This document shows positions 42,337 through 53,200 of a DNA stretch of 64,000 bases, one piece after another (position 1 is the first letter of the stretch; each line of letters starts with the position of its first letter). Both the position numbers and the translations under genes were made by a program. Origin of the DNA: an uncultured Pelagibacteraceae bacterium (GTDB taxonomy: Bacteria; Pseudomonadota; Alphaproteobacteria; Pelagibacterales; Pelagibacteraceae); the NCBI GenBank assembly GCA_902578115.1, contig CACHBR010000004.1, positions 1 to 64,000 on the forward strand. Reading direction: 5' to 3'. Below the pieces are notes generated by a model that did not search any database, was not told the DNA's origin, and worked only from the letters and a program-made list of their open reading frames with translations.

Positions 42337-43811
42337 CAATAAATATTGGTGGTGGAGAATTAAAAGAACTTAAACCAAGAATTTTAGTAATGGGCGTTGG
42401 CGGCGCTGGTGGAAATGCAATTAATGCAATGATTGAAGATGGTATGCGAGGTGTAGAGTTTGTAGCGGTAAATACAGATGCACAAGATCTTAAAAATAAT
42501 AAAGCTGATGCAAAAATTCAAATCGGAATGAATTTAACAAAAGGACTTGGTGCAGGTGCTAAGCACGACATTGGTCAAGCAGCTGCCGATGAATCGCTTA
42601 ATGAGATAGTAACATATTTACAAGGTGCTAATATGGTTTTTATAACTGCTGGTATGGGCGGGGGAACTGGGACTGGCGCATCACACGTAATCGCAAGAGC
42701 AGCAAAAGAATTAAATATTCTTACTGTTGGAGTAATAACCCTTCCTTTTTCATATGAGGGACCAAAAAGAATGAGAAGAGCTCATGACGGTTGGGCTCAT
42801 TTAAAAAAACATCTTGATGCATCTATAGTTGTTCCTAACCAAAATCTTTTTAAAATTGCTAATGAAGCAACTACATTTGAAAATTCTTTTTTACTATCGA
42901 ACAATGTGCTTAAACAAGGTGTAAGAAGCATTACTGACTTAATGGTTCGACCAGGTTTAATTAACTTAGATTTCGCAGATGTTGAAACAGTTATGAGTTC
43001 AATGGGTAAAGCAATGATGGGTACTGGAGAAGCTGAAGGAGAAAATAGAGCTTTAGCAGCAACCGAGTCAGCTTTGAACAACCCTTTAATTGATGATTAT
43101 TCCCTAAAAGGTGCTAAGGGGCTATTAGTAAATATTACTGGCGGTGATGACATTAAATTATTCGAAGTTGATCAAGCAGTAAATAAGATCAGATCGGAAG
43201 TTGATCCTGAAGCTGAATTAATATTTGGAGCAATTAAGGATGAGAGTTTAAGTGGAAAAATGAGAGTTTCAATTGTTGCAACAGCTTTAGACGGAGAAGC
43301 TCCTGAGACAAGGTCTGTAGTTAATATGGTGCATAGAATTAATAATAGAAACTATGGTTACTCCGAAAGTAATTTTGCTACAGGTAGTAATAACATTCCT
43401 GCTTCACCTAGTTTAGATTCTATTCAAGGCGCGACAGCTTTAAAATTAGATGACGAAATAAAAACAGAACAAGAAACTATAAATGAGAATAAACAGGAAA
43501 TAAATACCCAGACAAATTTGGATTCCGGAATATCTCTTGATAGTGCTTCTTATTTTGAAAATAACCTTAACCAAGAACAAACTCATAAAGATGAGGTACA
43601 AGAGGAAGTAATAATTGACGATATTTCTATTTATGAAGAAAAGCCTATTGAAAAACCAGAGATGAATTCTATTGAAGAAGAAGGTTTTCCCCAGTTATTT
43701 TCCGATGAAGCAAAAAACAAAACATCATCGGAAAATAACAATAGCGAAGATATGAAAAACGAGGAAGAAGAATTTGAAATACCTGCGTTTTTACGTAAAC
43801 AGAAATTTTAA
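42333..43811 (+). CDS. ftsZ: Cell division protein FtsZ
   Basis: LVMGVGGAGGNAINAMIEDGMRGVEFVAVNTDAQDL; AGMGGGTGTGASHVIA tubulin signature; C-terminal peptide FEIPAFLRKQKF. Confidence 0.98.
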   Translation: MTINIGGGELKELKPRILVMGVGGAGGNAINAMIEDGMRGVEFVAVNTDAQDLKNNKADAKIQIGMNLTKGLGAGAKHDIGQAAADESLNEIVTYLQGANMVFITAGMGGGTGTGASHVIARAAKELNILTVGVITLPFSYEGPKRMRRAHDGWAHLKKHLDASIVVPNQNLFKIANEATTFENSFLLSNNVLKQGVRSITDLMVRPGLINLDFADVETVMSSMGKAMMGTGEAEGENRALAATESALNNPLIDDYSLKGAKGLLVNITGGDDIKLFEVDQAVNKIRSEVDPEAELIFGAIKDESLSGKMRVSIVATALDGEAPETRSVVNMVHRINNRNYGYSESNFATGSNNIPASPSLDSIQGATALKLDDEIKTEQETINENKQEINTQTNLDSGISLDSASYFENNLNQEQTHKDEVQEEVIIDDISIYEEKPIEKPEMNSIEEEGFPQLFSDEAKNKTSSENNNSEDMKNEEEEFEIPAFLRKQKF

Positions 43812-43824
43812 GTTTTAAGGCAAG

Positions 43825-44838
43825 ATGAAAAATTTTTCATCTCCCCAACACATATCACATTATCCTGTAATGTTGGATGAGGTTCTAAAAATATGCAATC
43901 CTATTAATGGGGGAGATTTTATAGATTGTACATTTGGATATGGAGGATTTAGTAATGCGATATTATCATATCCAAAAACAAAAGTCATTGCGCTAGACAG
44001 AGATATTCAAACAAAGAAATATGCGGAAAAAATTAAAAAAAATTACAAAGATCGTTTTTCTTTTTATAATAAAAAATTTAGTGAATTATCAAAAAATATT
44101 AATACAAAAAAAAAATTTGATTTCATAATTTTTGATCTTGGAGCATCAAATATGCAAATTCTAAATTTAGATAGAGGTTTTTCTTTTAATTCTAAAACAA
44201 GTATTGATATGAGAATGGGTTTAAATTCAATTTCAGCAAATGAAGTTATAAATAGTTATAGCCAACAAACTTTAAACGATATAATTAGACTTTTCGGAGA
44301 CGAAAAAGAAAGTTTTAAAATATCAAAAAATATAATAAATGAGAGAAAAAAATCACCAATATCATCAAGTGTTGATTTAGCTGGAATTATAAAAAAAAGT
44401 AAAAAAAAAGATTTTAATAAAAAAATAAATATTTCAACAAAGACTTTTCAAGCTTTAAGAATTTTTGTTAATAAAGAGTTTTCTGAATTAATAAATGGTC
44501 TTATCGAAGCTACTAAATTGATAAAGTCAGGTGGAAAAATAATTGTAATTAGTTTCCACTCTCTAGAGGATAAAATTGTGAAATTTTTTTTTACAAATTA
44601 TTCAAAAAACAAATCTAAAGTATCGAGGTATTTACCTGATTTATCAAAAGGTAATACTCTATTTGAAAATTATAAAAATAAAATAGTTATCCCAACTTCA
44701 GAAGAAATTATTAAAAATAAAGCATCTAGATCAGCTAAGTTAAGATACATAACAAGATGTAAAAATGATTTCTTTTATCCAAACGATTTAAAAAAAAAAT
44801 TTATAAAATATTTGGAGGTAGAGGATCGTTATGTTTAA
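43825..44838 (+). CDS. rsmH: 16S rRNA (cytosine1402-N4)-methyltransferase
   Basis: HYPVMLDEVLKICNPINGGDFIDCTFGYGGFSNAIL; FDFIIFDLGASNMQ; GGKIIVISFHSLEDKIVKFFF. Confidence 0.97.
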   Translation: MKNFSSPQHISHYPVMLDEVLKICNPINGGDFIDCTFGYGGFSNAILSYPKTKVIALDRDIQTKKYAEKIKKNYKDRFSFYNKKFSELSKNINTKKKFDFIIFDLGASNMQILNLDRGFSFNSKTSIDMRMGLNSISANEVINSYSQQTLNDIIRLFGDEKESFKISKNIINERKKSPISSSVDLAGIIKKSKKKDFNKKINISTKTFQALRIFVNKEFSELINGLIEATKLIKSGGKIIVISFHSLEDKIVKFFFTNYSKNKSKVSRYLPDLSKGNTLFENYKNKIVIPTSEEIIKNKASRSAKLRYITRCKNDFFYPNDLKKKFIKYLEVEDRYV

Positions 44839-45154
44839 TAAACCATTAATTATATCTTTATCGATTTTTTTTATTTTTATGATCTACACCTCTTCTGTAA
44901 AGCATAAAACAAGAAATTTAGAAAAAAAAATAAATAATTTAAATAGTGAAATTGGTGTTTTAAAAAAACAGTTGAAAGATGCTAAAACAGATTATGTGTT
45001 CCTCTCAAGCCCGGAACAACTTAATAAATATTTAATTACTTTAAATATTAATGATTTTTCCATTTATGATGTTTCAAGAATATTCCACTCAACAGACCAA
45101 TTTATAATTTACAACGATAAACAAACAAGATTATTAAATCTTAAATCGAAATGA
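44831..45154 (+). CDS. ftsL: FtsL-like division protein
   Basis: 107 aa, single N-terminal TM then coiled-coil; between rsmH and ftsI. Confidence 0.75.
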   Translation: MFNKPLIISLSIFFIFMIYTSSVKHKTRNLEKKINNLNSEIGVLKKQLKDAKTDYVFLSSPEQLNKYLITLNINDFSIYDVSRIFHSTDQFIIYNDKQTRLLNLKSK

Positions 45155-46872
45155 AAAAAATACCAAAAAATCAAAACCAAAGGAGTTTTTATTTTAATGA
45201 ATATAACCAAAATTTATTTAATGAGAAAAAAAATAATAATTTAAATATAAATCAAGATAGAGTGTATGTACTTTTTTTTATATTTTTTTGTTTAATATTT
45301 ATATTTGCCGTAAAAATCTTCTTCGTTTCTCTTAAAACTTATGATTCAGAAAATTATTTGAAAAGTTATAATAATTTTAAACCATTACGAAATGATATTG
45401 TAGATAGGAACGGAGATTATATTGCCAGGAATATTCCAGTTTATCATGTAGCAATAAAGCCAAACTTAATTAAAGATAAAAAAAAATTTATTATTAAACT
45501 TAAGTTATTCGATACAACACTTGATTATAAAAAAATTGAAAATAAATTAAAAAAAAACAGTTATTTTTATTTGAAAAAAAATCTCACATTAGATGAAAAA
45601 AATAAATTTTGGTCATTAGGTGAAAAAGGTTTAATTTTTGAGACTACTCAAACTAGAATTTATCCCCATAAAAATTTATTTAGCCATGTTATAGGTCAAA
45701 TTGATATAGATAATAATGGAATTTCTGGAATAGAAAAATTTTATGATACCGAACTCAAAAAAAATGATAATCAATCAATTCACTTATCTTTAGACACAAA
45801 TTTACAATATTTGATAAGAGAGGAACTGCTTAAATCTATTTCAACTTTTCAATCAAAAGGAGCAGCAAGTCTTTTGATGGACATTAATACTGGTGAAATA
45901 TTATCTTTAATTTCTTTACCTGATTATAATCTTAACTCAAGACAAGATTTAAAAGACAAAAATTTTACAAATAAAATAACAAAAGGTGTTTTTGAACTAG
46001 GTTCTATTTTTAAAACATTTACTTTAGCTTTAGCCATTGAGGATGATTTATATTCTCCAAGCACAATTATTAAAAATATACCTGATAAAATTCAATGTTC
46101 AAAATTTACAATAAATGAGCATGATGAAATGCCAAGTGATCTGACTTTAAAAGAAATTTTAGTTAGATCTTCTAATATTGGAACTATCAAAGTTGCTAGG
46201 AGTTTGGGTGAAGACAAACTTAGAAATTTTTTAGAAGATTTAAATTTATTAAATAAAATTAATTTAGAATTAGATGAAATTGGATCCCCATTAAAATTTT
46301 TATGGAATAAGTGTAAGTTAGAAACAGTATCATACGGTCATGGAATAACTACTACCCCTTTACAGGCAGCATCAGCATACGCATCAATATCTAATGGTGG
46401 CGTAGTTGTTAATCCAACACTTATAAAAAATAAAACTATGAATTCTAAAACAAAAAGGATTGTAAGTTTAAAAACTAGCAAAAATATAAATAATATGTTG
46501 CGAGAGGTCGTAGTTAGTGCAGATGGAACTGCGTCGTTAGCTGAAGTCAATGGTTATTATGTTGGAGGAAAAACTGGAACAGCAAATAAGAATATAAATG
46601 GTGAATATACCTCAAAAAAATTAACATCTTTTATTTCTGTTTTTCCAACAAACAATCCTGAATACTTATTATTAACATTAATAGACGAACCTAAACCAGC
46701 ACCTGAGCTTGTTTACAATTATAGAGGAAAGAAAATTTCAGGAATACACAGGAATGAGTCCGGTTGGAATTCTGCTTACGTTGCTGGCAAAATTATAGAG
46801 AAAATTGGTCCTATTTTAGCCATAAATAAAAACGATTTTTATGACAACTATGTTGTTAAAAAATCTGATTGA
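45151..46872 (+). CDS. ftsI: Peptidoglycan D,D-transpeptidase FtsI (PBP3)
   Basis: Active-site GVFELGSIFKTF (SxxK), SSN, GGKTGTANK. Confidence 0.95.
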   Translation: MKKIPKNQNQRSFYFNEYNQNLFNEKKNNNLNINQDRVYVLFFIFFCLIFIFAVKIFFVSLKTYDSENYLKSYNNFKPLRNDIVDRNGDYIARNIPVYHVAIKPNLIKDKKKFIIKLKLFDTTLDYKKIENKLKKNSYFYLKKNLTLDEKNKFWSLGEKGLIFETTQTRIYPHKNLFSHVIGQIDIDNNGISGIEKFYDTELKKNDNQSIHLSLDTNLQYLIREELLKSISTFQSKGAASLLMDINTGEILSLISLPDYNLNSRQDLKDKNFTNKITKGVFELGSIFKTFTLALAIEDDLYSPSTIIKNIPDKIQCSKFTINEHDEMPSDLTLKEILVRSSNIGTIKVARSLGEDKLRNFLEDLNLLNKINLELDEIGSPLKFLWNKCKLETVSYGHGITTTPLQAASAYASISNGGVVVNPTLIKNKTMNSKTKRIVSLKTSKNINNMLREVVVSADGTASLAEVNGYYVGGKTGTANKNINGEYTSKKLTSFISVFPTNNPEYLLLTLIDEPKPAPELVYNYRGKKISGIHRNESGWNSAYVAGKIIEKIGPILAINKNDFYDNYVVKKSD

Positions 46873-49690
46873 TAACTTAAATTCTAAAATTAGTAATTTA
46901 AAGATTAGAAAGATATCAGCAGATAGTAGAAAAATTCAAAAGGGTGATTTATTTGTTTCTATAAAAGGAAACAAATTTGATGGTAATAAGTTTATTGATC
47001 ATGCAATTTTAAAAGGAGCAAAAGTTGTAGTTTATTCAGGATTACTAAAGAAAAAATATAACAATATCACTTACATCAAAACAAAAAATACTAGAGATAA
47101 ACTCGCAGAAATTTCATCAAAATACTTCAAAAAAAAACCAAAAAATATTATTGCTGTTACAGGTACAAATGGTAAGACATCAGTATCAGATTTTTTTCAC
47201 CAAATTTTTACACTGAATAATAAACCCGTAGGTCTTCTTGGAACCTTGGGGTTTAAAAAAAATAATAATTTAAAAAAAAGACAATTAACTACTTTAGATT
47301 CATTAAATCTTCACAAAGATCTAGAAGAAATGAAAAAATCAAAAATAGACAATGTTATTATTGAGGCATCAAGTCATGGTCTTATTCAAAAAAGACTAAA
47401 TTTTTTAAATATTAAATCAGGGATTTTTACTAATTTAAGCCATGATCACTTAGATTATCATAAAAATATGAAAAATTATTTTTCAGCAAAGTTAATTTTA
47501 TTTAAAAAATTACTTAAAAAAAAATCTACAATTATTACAGACTCAGAAATTAAAGAATATCGAGTTTTTGAACGATTGCAAAAAAAGAGAAATCTAAACT
47601 TACAAAGTATAGGGAATTTTGGAAATACATTTAAAATTTTAAATCATAGAATTTTTAATAATTACCAGTTAATTAAAATCTTATATAATAAAAAAAAATA
47701 TAATTTAAAAATAAATTTAATTGGATCAATTCAAATAAAAAATTTATTCATGGCTATCTTGGCTTGCAAAATTTGCGGTTTAAGTATCCAAAATATATTT
47801 AGAGTTATAAATAAAATTCAGAGTGTAAATGGAAGGTTGGAATTTATAAGATCTTTACCAAATCAATCAAAGATTTTTTTAGATTATGCTCATACACCTG
47901 AAGCATTAAAAAATGCAATAATCTCCCTTGAGGAACACTTTAATAAAAAAATAACAGTCGTTTTTGGATGTGGCGGTGAAAGAGATGAGTCAAAAAGAGA
48001 AAAAATGGGAAAGATAGTAAATAAATTATGTGAAAAAATTATAATTACCGATGATAATCCAAGAAATGAAAATCCATCTAAAATTAGAAAACAAATTATT
48101 AAAGTAATAGATAAAGGGAAGGTAAGAGAAATACCTGGTAGAAAAAAAGCAATTACTTTTGCATTAAAAAATTCTAGTCCATATGAAATTATTTTAGTGG
48201 CCGGAAAAGGTCATGAAAATTACCAAAACCTGGGAAAAAAAGAAATTTTTTTTAGTGATAAAATAAAAATTAAGCAAGTTCATTTAAGGAAAATAAGCAA
48301 TAAAAAAAATCAATTAAAATATAATGATATTTTAATAAATAAAATATTAAAAAATAAAAGAGAAAACCTTTTTTCTGGTGTTTCAATAAATTCAAATACA
48401 ATTAAAAAAAATAATTTATTTATTGCAATTAAAGGAAAAAATAAAGATGGGCATAATTTTTTAAATCAGGCAATTAGTAAAGGTGCTAATTATTGTGTTG
48501 TTTCAAAAAACGTCAAAAAAAGATTTAAACCGATTAAAGTAAAGAATACTTTCAATTTTCTAAAAACTTTCTCCAAAAAGAAACGGGAGTTTTCCTCAGC
48601 AAAATTTGTAGCTATTACAGGAAGTGCTGGTAAAACATCATTAAAATCAATGTTAGGAAATTTATTAAAATTATATTCAAAAACTTACTTTTCACCACAA
48701 TCATACAATAATCACTATGGGGTTCCGTTAAGTTTATCTAATATTGAACCAGAGCACAATTTTGGAGTATTTGAAGTTGGAATGAATAAATTTAATGAAA
48801 TTAATAAACTTTCTTCAATTCTAAAACCAGACGTAGGTATTATTACAAATATTTCTGAGGCACATTTAGAAAACTTTAGACACATTTCTGATATAGCTAA
48901 AGCAAAAAGTGAAATTATTCATAATATTAAAAAAAATGGGCTAATAATTCTTAATCGTGATGATAAATTTTTTAATTTTCACCAAAATATAGCTAATAAA
49001 AAAAATATTCGAATTAAATCCTTTGGATATTCCAAAAATGCTGATTTTAGATTTTTAAATACCAAGAAAATTAAAAATAATTTATTTCTTAATGCATCTT
49101 TAGAAGGAGAGAAAATATCTTTACCAATTAATAATTCTAACAAAAATTTTATTATGAATATACTTTGCTGTTTAGCAGTTTTAAGCGATTTTAATTTAAA
49201 TACTAAAAATATTCAAAAGTTTTTTAAAAATCAAAAACCTTTAAAAGGGAGAGGAAAAATTAAAAAAGTAAAAAGGTTTGGTAAAACTTTTTATTTAATT
49301 GATGAAAGTTATAATGCAAATCCTTTGTCAATTAAAACAGCTTTAGAAAATTTTTCAAATATAAGAAAAAATAGAAAGAAAAAGTATTTCTTTTTTGGTG
49401 ATATGATGGAATTAGGAAGCAAATCACATATTTACCACAAAAAAGTTACAAATTTTATTAATAAAAGTGATATTGATAAAACATATGTTTATGGAAAAAG
49501 GGCATCTAAAGCATATAAATTTATTAATAAAAATAAAAGAGGTGAAATTATTAATAATTTTGAGAAATTCGATAAGGTGATATCAAAAATTTTAAAAAAT
49601 GGAGATTATTTAATGATAAAAGGATCAAACGCAACAAAACTTTATACAGTTTCTGATAATTATTTAAAAGGTCAACAAAATGCTTTATAG
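46841..49690 (+). CDS. MurE-MurF fusion (UDP-MurNAc-tripeptide synthetase / MurNAc-pentapeptide synthetase)
   Basis: 949-aa uninterrupted ORF. N-half [29 protein letters not shown] (meso-DAP-type DNPR motif), [10 protein letters not shown] (MurE). C-half [46 protein letters not shown] (MurF). Join near 48300. An alternative ATG at 46850 is possible. Confidence 0.93.
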   Translation: MTTMLLKNLIDNLNSKISNLKIRKISADSRKIQKGDLFVSIKGNKFDGNKFIDHAILKGAKVVVYSGLLKKKYNNITYIKTKNTRDKLAEISSKYFKKKPKNIIAVTGTNGKTSVSDFFHQIFTLNNKPVGLLGTLGFKKNNNLKKRQLTTLDSLNLHKDLEEMKKSKIDNVIIEASSHGLIQKRLNFLNIKSGIFTNLSHDHLDYHKNMKNYFSAKLILFKKLLKKKSTIITDSEIKEYRVFERLQKKRNLNLQSIGNFGNTFKILNHRIFNNYQLIKILYNKKKYNLKINLIGSIQIKNLFMAILACKICGLSIQNIFRVINKIQSVNGRLEFIRSLPNQSKIFLDYAHTPEALKNAIISLEEHFNKKITVVFGCGGERDESKREKMGKIVNKLCEKIIITDDNPRNENPSKIRKQIIKVIDKGKVREIPGRKKAITFALKNSSPYEIILVAGKGHENYQNLGKKEIFFSDKIKIKQVHLRKISNKKNQLKYNDILINKILKNKRENLFSGVSINSNTIKKNNLFIAIKGKNKDGHNFLNQAISKGANYCVVSKNVKKRFKPIKVKNTFNFLKTFSKKKREFSSAKFVAITGSAGKTSLKSMLGNLLKLYSKTYFSPQSYNNHYGVPLSLSNIEPEHNFGVFEVGMNKFNEINKLSSILKPDVGIITNISEAHLENFRHISDIAKAKSEIIHNIKKNGLIILNRDDKFFNFHQNIANKKNIRIKSFGYSKNADFRFLNTKKIKNNLFLNASLEGEKISLPINNSNKNFIMNILCCLAVLSDFNLNTKNIQKFFKNQKPLKGRGKIKKVKRFGKTFYLIDESYNANPLSIKTALENFSNIRKNRKKKYFFFGDMMELGSKSHIYHKKVTNFINKSDIDKTYVYGKRASKAYKFINKNKRGEIINNFEKFDKVISKILKNGDYLMIKGSNATKLYTVSDNYLKGQQNAL

Positions 49691-50765
49691 TTTTCTTACA
49701 TCCCTTGTTGAAACATTTTCTTTTTTGAATGTTTTCAAATATATTACTTTTAGAATTGGTCTATCAGTAGTTACATCCTTAATAATAATCTTTTTAATTG
49801 GTAACCCACTTATTAATTATTTTGCAAAAAAACAAATTACTGGCCCTATAAGACAAGATGGACCAATCGATCATATTATTAAAAAAAGTGGAACTCCTAC
49901 AATGGGAGGGTTAATGATACTAATTGGAATTATTGTTAGTACTCTTTTGTGGGCAGATTTAAAAAATATTTATATTTGGATTGTTTTATTTGTCTGTACA
50001 TCTTTAGGTTTATTAGGTTTTTTAGATGATTATTTAAAAATTAAATTAAAAAATTCTTCTGGTATAAATGCCAAATTAAAATTTTTTGGACAATTTATGA
50101 TAGCCTTAATAGCAATATTGACTTTAGTTTATTTTACGGATCATGAAACTATATCAAATTTATATTTCCCTTTTTTCAAAAACCTAATTTTAAATATGGG
50201 TTTATTTTTTATTCCATTTGGAATTTTTGTTATTATTGGATCTTCAAATGCTGTAAATTTAACAGATGGTTTAGACGGTTTAGCAACCGTTCCAGTTATG
50301 TTAGTGGCACTATCATTTTCACTTATATGCTATCTAGTGGGTAACACTATTTTCTCAGATTACCTTCAGATTCAATACGTACCAAATGTTGGAGAACTAT
50401 CAGTTTTTTGTGGTTCGATAGTGGGGTCTTGTCTTGGTTTTCTTTGGTATAATGCCCCACCAGCTAAAATTTTTATGGGAGATACAGGTTCATTATCTTT
50501 AGGTGGATCAATAGCCTCTGTAGCAATAATTGTAAAACATGAAATAGTTCTAGCTATAGTAGGAGGTCTTTTTGTTTTAGAGACAGCATCAGTAATAATT
50601 CAAGTAATTTCTTTCAAGCTAACTGGAAAAAGAGTTTTTAAAATGGCACCTATTCACCATCATTTTGAAAAAAAAGGTTGGGCAGAGTCCACAGTAGTAA
50701 TAAGATTTTGGATAATATCAATTATCTTGGCCTTAATTGGACTTGCAACTTTAAAATTAAGATAA
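49680..50765 (+). CDS. mraY: Phospho-N-acetylmuramoyl-pentapeptide-transferase
   Basis: [64 protein letters not shown]. Confidence 0.97.
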   Translation: MLYSFLTSLVETFSFLNVFKYITFRIGLSVVTSLIIIFLIGNPLINYFAKKQITGPIRQDGPIDHIIKKSGTPTMGGLMILIGIIVSTLLWADLKNIYIWIVLFVCTSLGLLGFLDDYLKIKLKNSSGINAKLKFFGQFMIALIAILTLVYFTDHETISNLYFPFFKNLILNMGLFFIPFGIFVIIGSSNAVNLTDGLDGLATVPVMLVALSFSLICYLVGNTIFSDYLQIQYVPNVGELSVFCGSIVGSCLGFLWYNAPPAKIFMGDTGSLSLGGSIASVAIIVKHEIVLAIVGGLFVLETASVIIQVISFKLTGKRVFKMAPIHHHFEKKGWAESTVVIRFWIISIILALIGLATLKLR

Positions 50766-50766
50766 A

Positions 50767-52080
50767 ATGATATTTAAGCAGATTCTGAAAAATAAAAGTT
50801 TTTTGGTTTATGGATTAGGTTTAACCGGTCAATCTGTAATAAAATTTTTAAAAAAAACAAAAGTAAAAAATATTTATCTTTGGGATGATAATATCAATTT
50901 AAGAAAAAAATTTAATTTAAGAGAAAACAACTATTCGATAAAAAAAAAATTTTCAGAGGTAGATTATATAATACTAAGCCCCGGTATTAGTCTTAGAAAA
51001 AGCAATAAAAAAAAACAACTAAATAAAAACCAAAGAAAAATAATTACTGATATAGATCTTTTTTTTCTAACTAACAAAATTTTCAAATCTGTGGTTGTAA
51101 CAGGTACTAACGGAAAATCTACAACATGCAGTATTGTTAAAAAGGTATTATCTGATTCAGGATATAATACTGTAGCAGTAGGTAATATAGGCAAACCAAT
51201 ATTAAATTATAATATTGGAAAAAAAAAAAATGTTGTAATAGTCATTGAGATGTCCTCTTTTCAATTGGAATATTCAAAATTCGTAAGACCAAATCATGCA
51301 ATTCTTACCAATATAACTAGAGATCATTTAGATTGGCACGGAAGTATGAAAAATTATATTAATTCTAAATTTAAAATCTTTTTGCTTCAAAATAAAAAAG
51401 ATTATGCCTATTTACCTCAAAATAAAAACATAATTAAACTTTTCAAAAAAAATAATATGGAGGCTAATATTGTTTTAAATAAAGTAAGGATACAAAACTT
51501 TATTAAAAAAAATATTTCAAATGCTCACTTAATGTCAAAAAGTAATCTTGAAAATATATCATTTATTTATGATTTAAAAAATAATTTTAAAATAAGTAAT
51601 AAAAGCTTTTTCACCTCTTTAAATAAATTTAAAGGTTTACCTCACCGACAAGAAATATTTCTTAAAAAAAATAATATTTATTTTATTAATGATTCGAAAG
51701 CCACAACATTTACAGCAACCGAAGGGTGTTTAATGAATTATAAAAATATATTTTGGATTGTGGGAGGCCTCAAAAAAGTTGGTGATCGATTTAACCTAAG
51801 TAAAATTAAAAAAAATATATTAAAAGTTTTTATTATTGGAAAAAATAGATCTTTTTTTAAAAATAAAATAATCAAAAAAATAGATTTTGTAGAAACAGAA
51901 AATATTCATCAAGCAGTAAAAAATATCTTCAGTGAACTTAAAAACTTTTATAAAAATAAAGATAAAATATTTGTTATATTAAGCCCAGCATGTGCATCTT
52001 ATGATCAATTTAAAAATTTTGAGGAGAGGGGAGAACTATTTAAAAAACTTATTAATTATAATGCAAAAAAATATCTCTGA
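50767..52080 (+). CDS. murD: UDP-N-acetylmuramoylalanine-D-glutamate ligase
   Basis: FLVYGLGLTGQSVIKFL; VVVTGTNGKSTTCSIV; FINDSKATTFTATEGCL; ILSPACASYDQFKNFEERGELF. Confidence 0.95.
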   Translation: MIFKQILKNKSFLVYGLGLTGQSVIKFLKKTKVKNIYLWDDNINLRKKFNLRENNYSIKKKFSEVDYIILSPGISLRKSNKKKQLNKNQRKIITDIDLFFLTNKIFKSVVVTGTNGKSTTCSIVKKVLSDSGYNTVAVGNIGKPILNYNIGKKKNVVIVIEMSSFQLEYSKFVRPNHAILTNITRDHLDWHGSMKNYINSKFKIFLLQNKKDYAYLPQNKNIIKLFKKNNMEANIVLNKVRIQNFIKKNISNAHLMSKSNLENISFIYDLKNNFKISNKSFFTSLNKFKGLPHRQEIFLKKNNIYFINDSKATTFTATEGCLMNYKNIFWIVGGLKKVGDRFNLSKIKKNILKVFIIGKNRSFFKNKIIKKIDFVETENIHQAVKNIFSELKNFYKNKDKIFVILSPACASYDQFKNFEERGELFKKLINYNAKKYL

Positions 52081-53200
52081 AAATATTACGTCAAAATACT
52101 TTAAGTTTAACAAGTATTGGAGAAATATTGACAAACAAATATTATTTGGTTTCTCTTTATTATTCATTCTGGGTGTTTTTTTTTCATTCTCATCTACATC
52201 AATTTTAGCAGATGAGAGATTAGATCGAGAATATTATTCATTTTTCCAAAAACATTTTCTTTACGCTACTCTGTCTTTCTGTTTGATGATTTTTATTTCT
52301 TTTTTAAATAAGGATTTTCTAAATAAAACTTTTGTGCCTTGCTTTTTGATTTTTTTTATTATGTTATCTGTAGTTCCATTTATAGGAATAGAGGTAAAAG
52401 GTGCAAAAAGGTGGTTAAATTTTTATTTTTTTAATTTTCAACCAGTTGAATTTATAAAGCCATTTTTCATTTTAATAATTGCACAAATTATAAGTTCAAA
52501 CAATTTTAAAAGTTTAAACTTTACTCACTTTATTTCATTTATAATTTTATCCTTAATAATATTTCTACTTGTAGTCCAACCAGACATAGGTCAATCAGTT
52601 TTATTAATAGCCACTTGGATTTCTGTAATTTTTGTTTCGGGTATGAATATTTATTTTATATTTGCCTTAAGCGTTATAGTTATTTCAGGTTTTTTTAGTT
52701 TAATTTTTTTCTCTCCTGAAAAATTTAATTATATTCTAAGTCGAATTTCATCTTTTATAGATCCTTCAAAAGGTGATGGTTTTCAATCACAAAAAGCAAT
52801 TGATGCAATAAGATTAGGAGGGGTAAAAGGACAAGGAATGGGTGAAGGTATTTTAAAAGAGTCTGTACCAGAAGCACATACTGATTATATTATTGCAGTA
52901 ATCAGTGAAGAATTTGGATCGATAGTTTCGATACTTATAATATGCATTTTTCTTTTTATTGCTTTACGGCTCACTAAAATAATTATTGATTCTAAAAATA
53001 ACTTGCTAAAATTATCTTTAAGTGGCTTAGTTTCATTAATTATTTTTCAAACTTTCATACACGTAGGGGTCAATGCAAACCTATTACCAACTACAGGTAT
53101 GACATTGCCATTTTTAAGTTATGGTGGCTCTTCTTTAATATCAAGCGGTATAATAGCAGGAATAATTTTAAATTATACAAGCTTGGAGATTGAGAATTAA
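52061..53200 (+). CDS. ftsW: SEDS glycosyltransferase FtsW
   Basis: Polytopic; GAKRWLNFYFFNFQPVEFIKPF; QPDIGQSVLL; HTDYIIAVISEEFGSI; LPFLSYGGSSLI. The ORF start 51992 overlaps murD; Met at 52061 preferred. Confidence 0.93.
   Translation: MQKNISENITSKYFKFNKYWRNIDKQILFGFSLLFILGVFFSFSSTSILADERLDREYYSFFQKHFLYATLSFCLMIFISFLNKDFLNKTFVPCFLIFFIMLSVVPFIGIEVKGAKRWLNFYFFNFQPVEFIKPFFILIIAQIISSNNFKSLNFTHFISFIILSLIIFLLVVQPDIGQSVLLIATWISVIFVSGMNIYFIFALSVIVISGFFSLIFFSPEKFNYILSRISSFIDPSKGDGFQSQKAIDAIRLGGVKGQGMGEGILKESVPEAHTDYIIAVISEEFGSIVSILIICIFLFIALRLTKIIIDSKNNLLKLSLSGLVSLIIFQTFIHVGVNANLLPTTGMTLPFLSYGGSSLISSGIIAGIILNYTSLEIEN

Noticed and set aside
42797-43081. 94-aa minus-strand ORF inside ftsZ
   Set aside because: Antisense to the most conserved part of FtsZ; no independent support.
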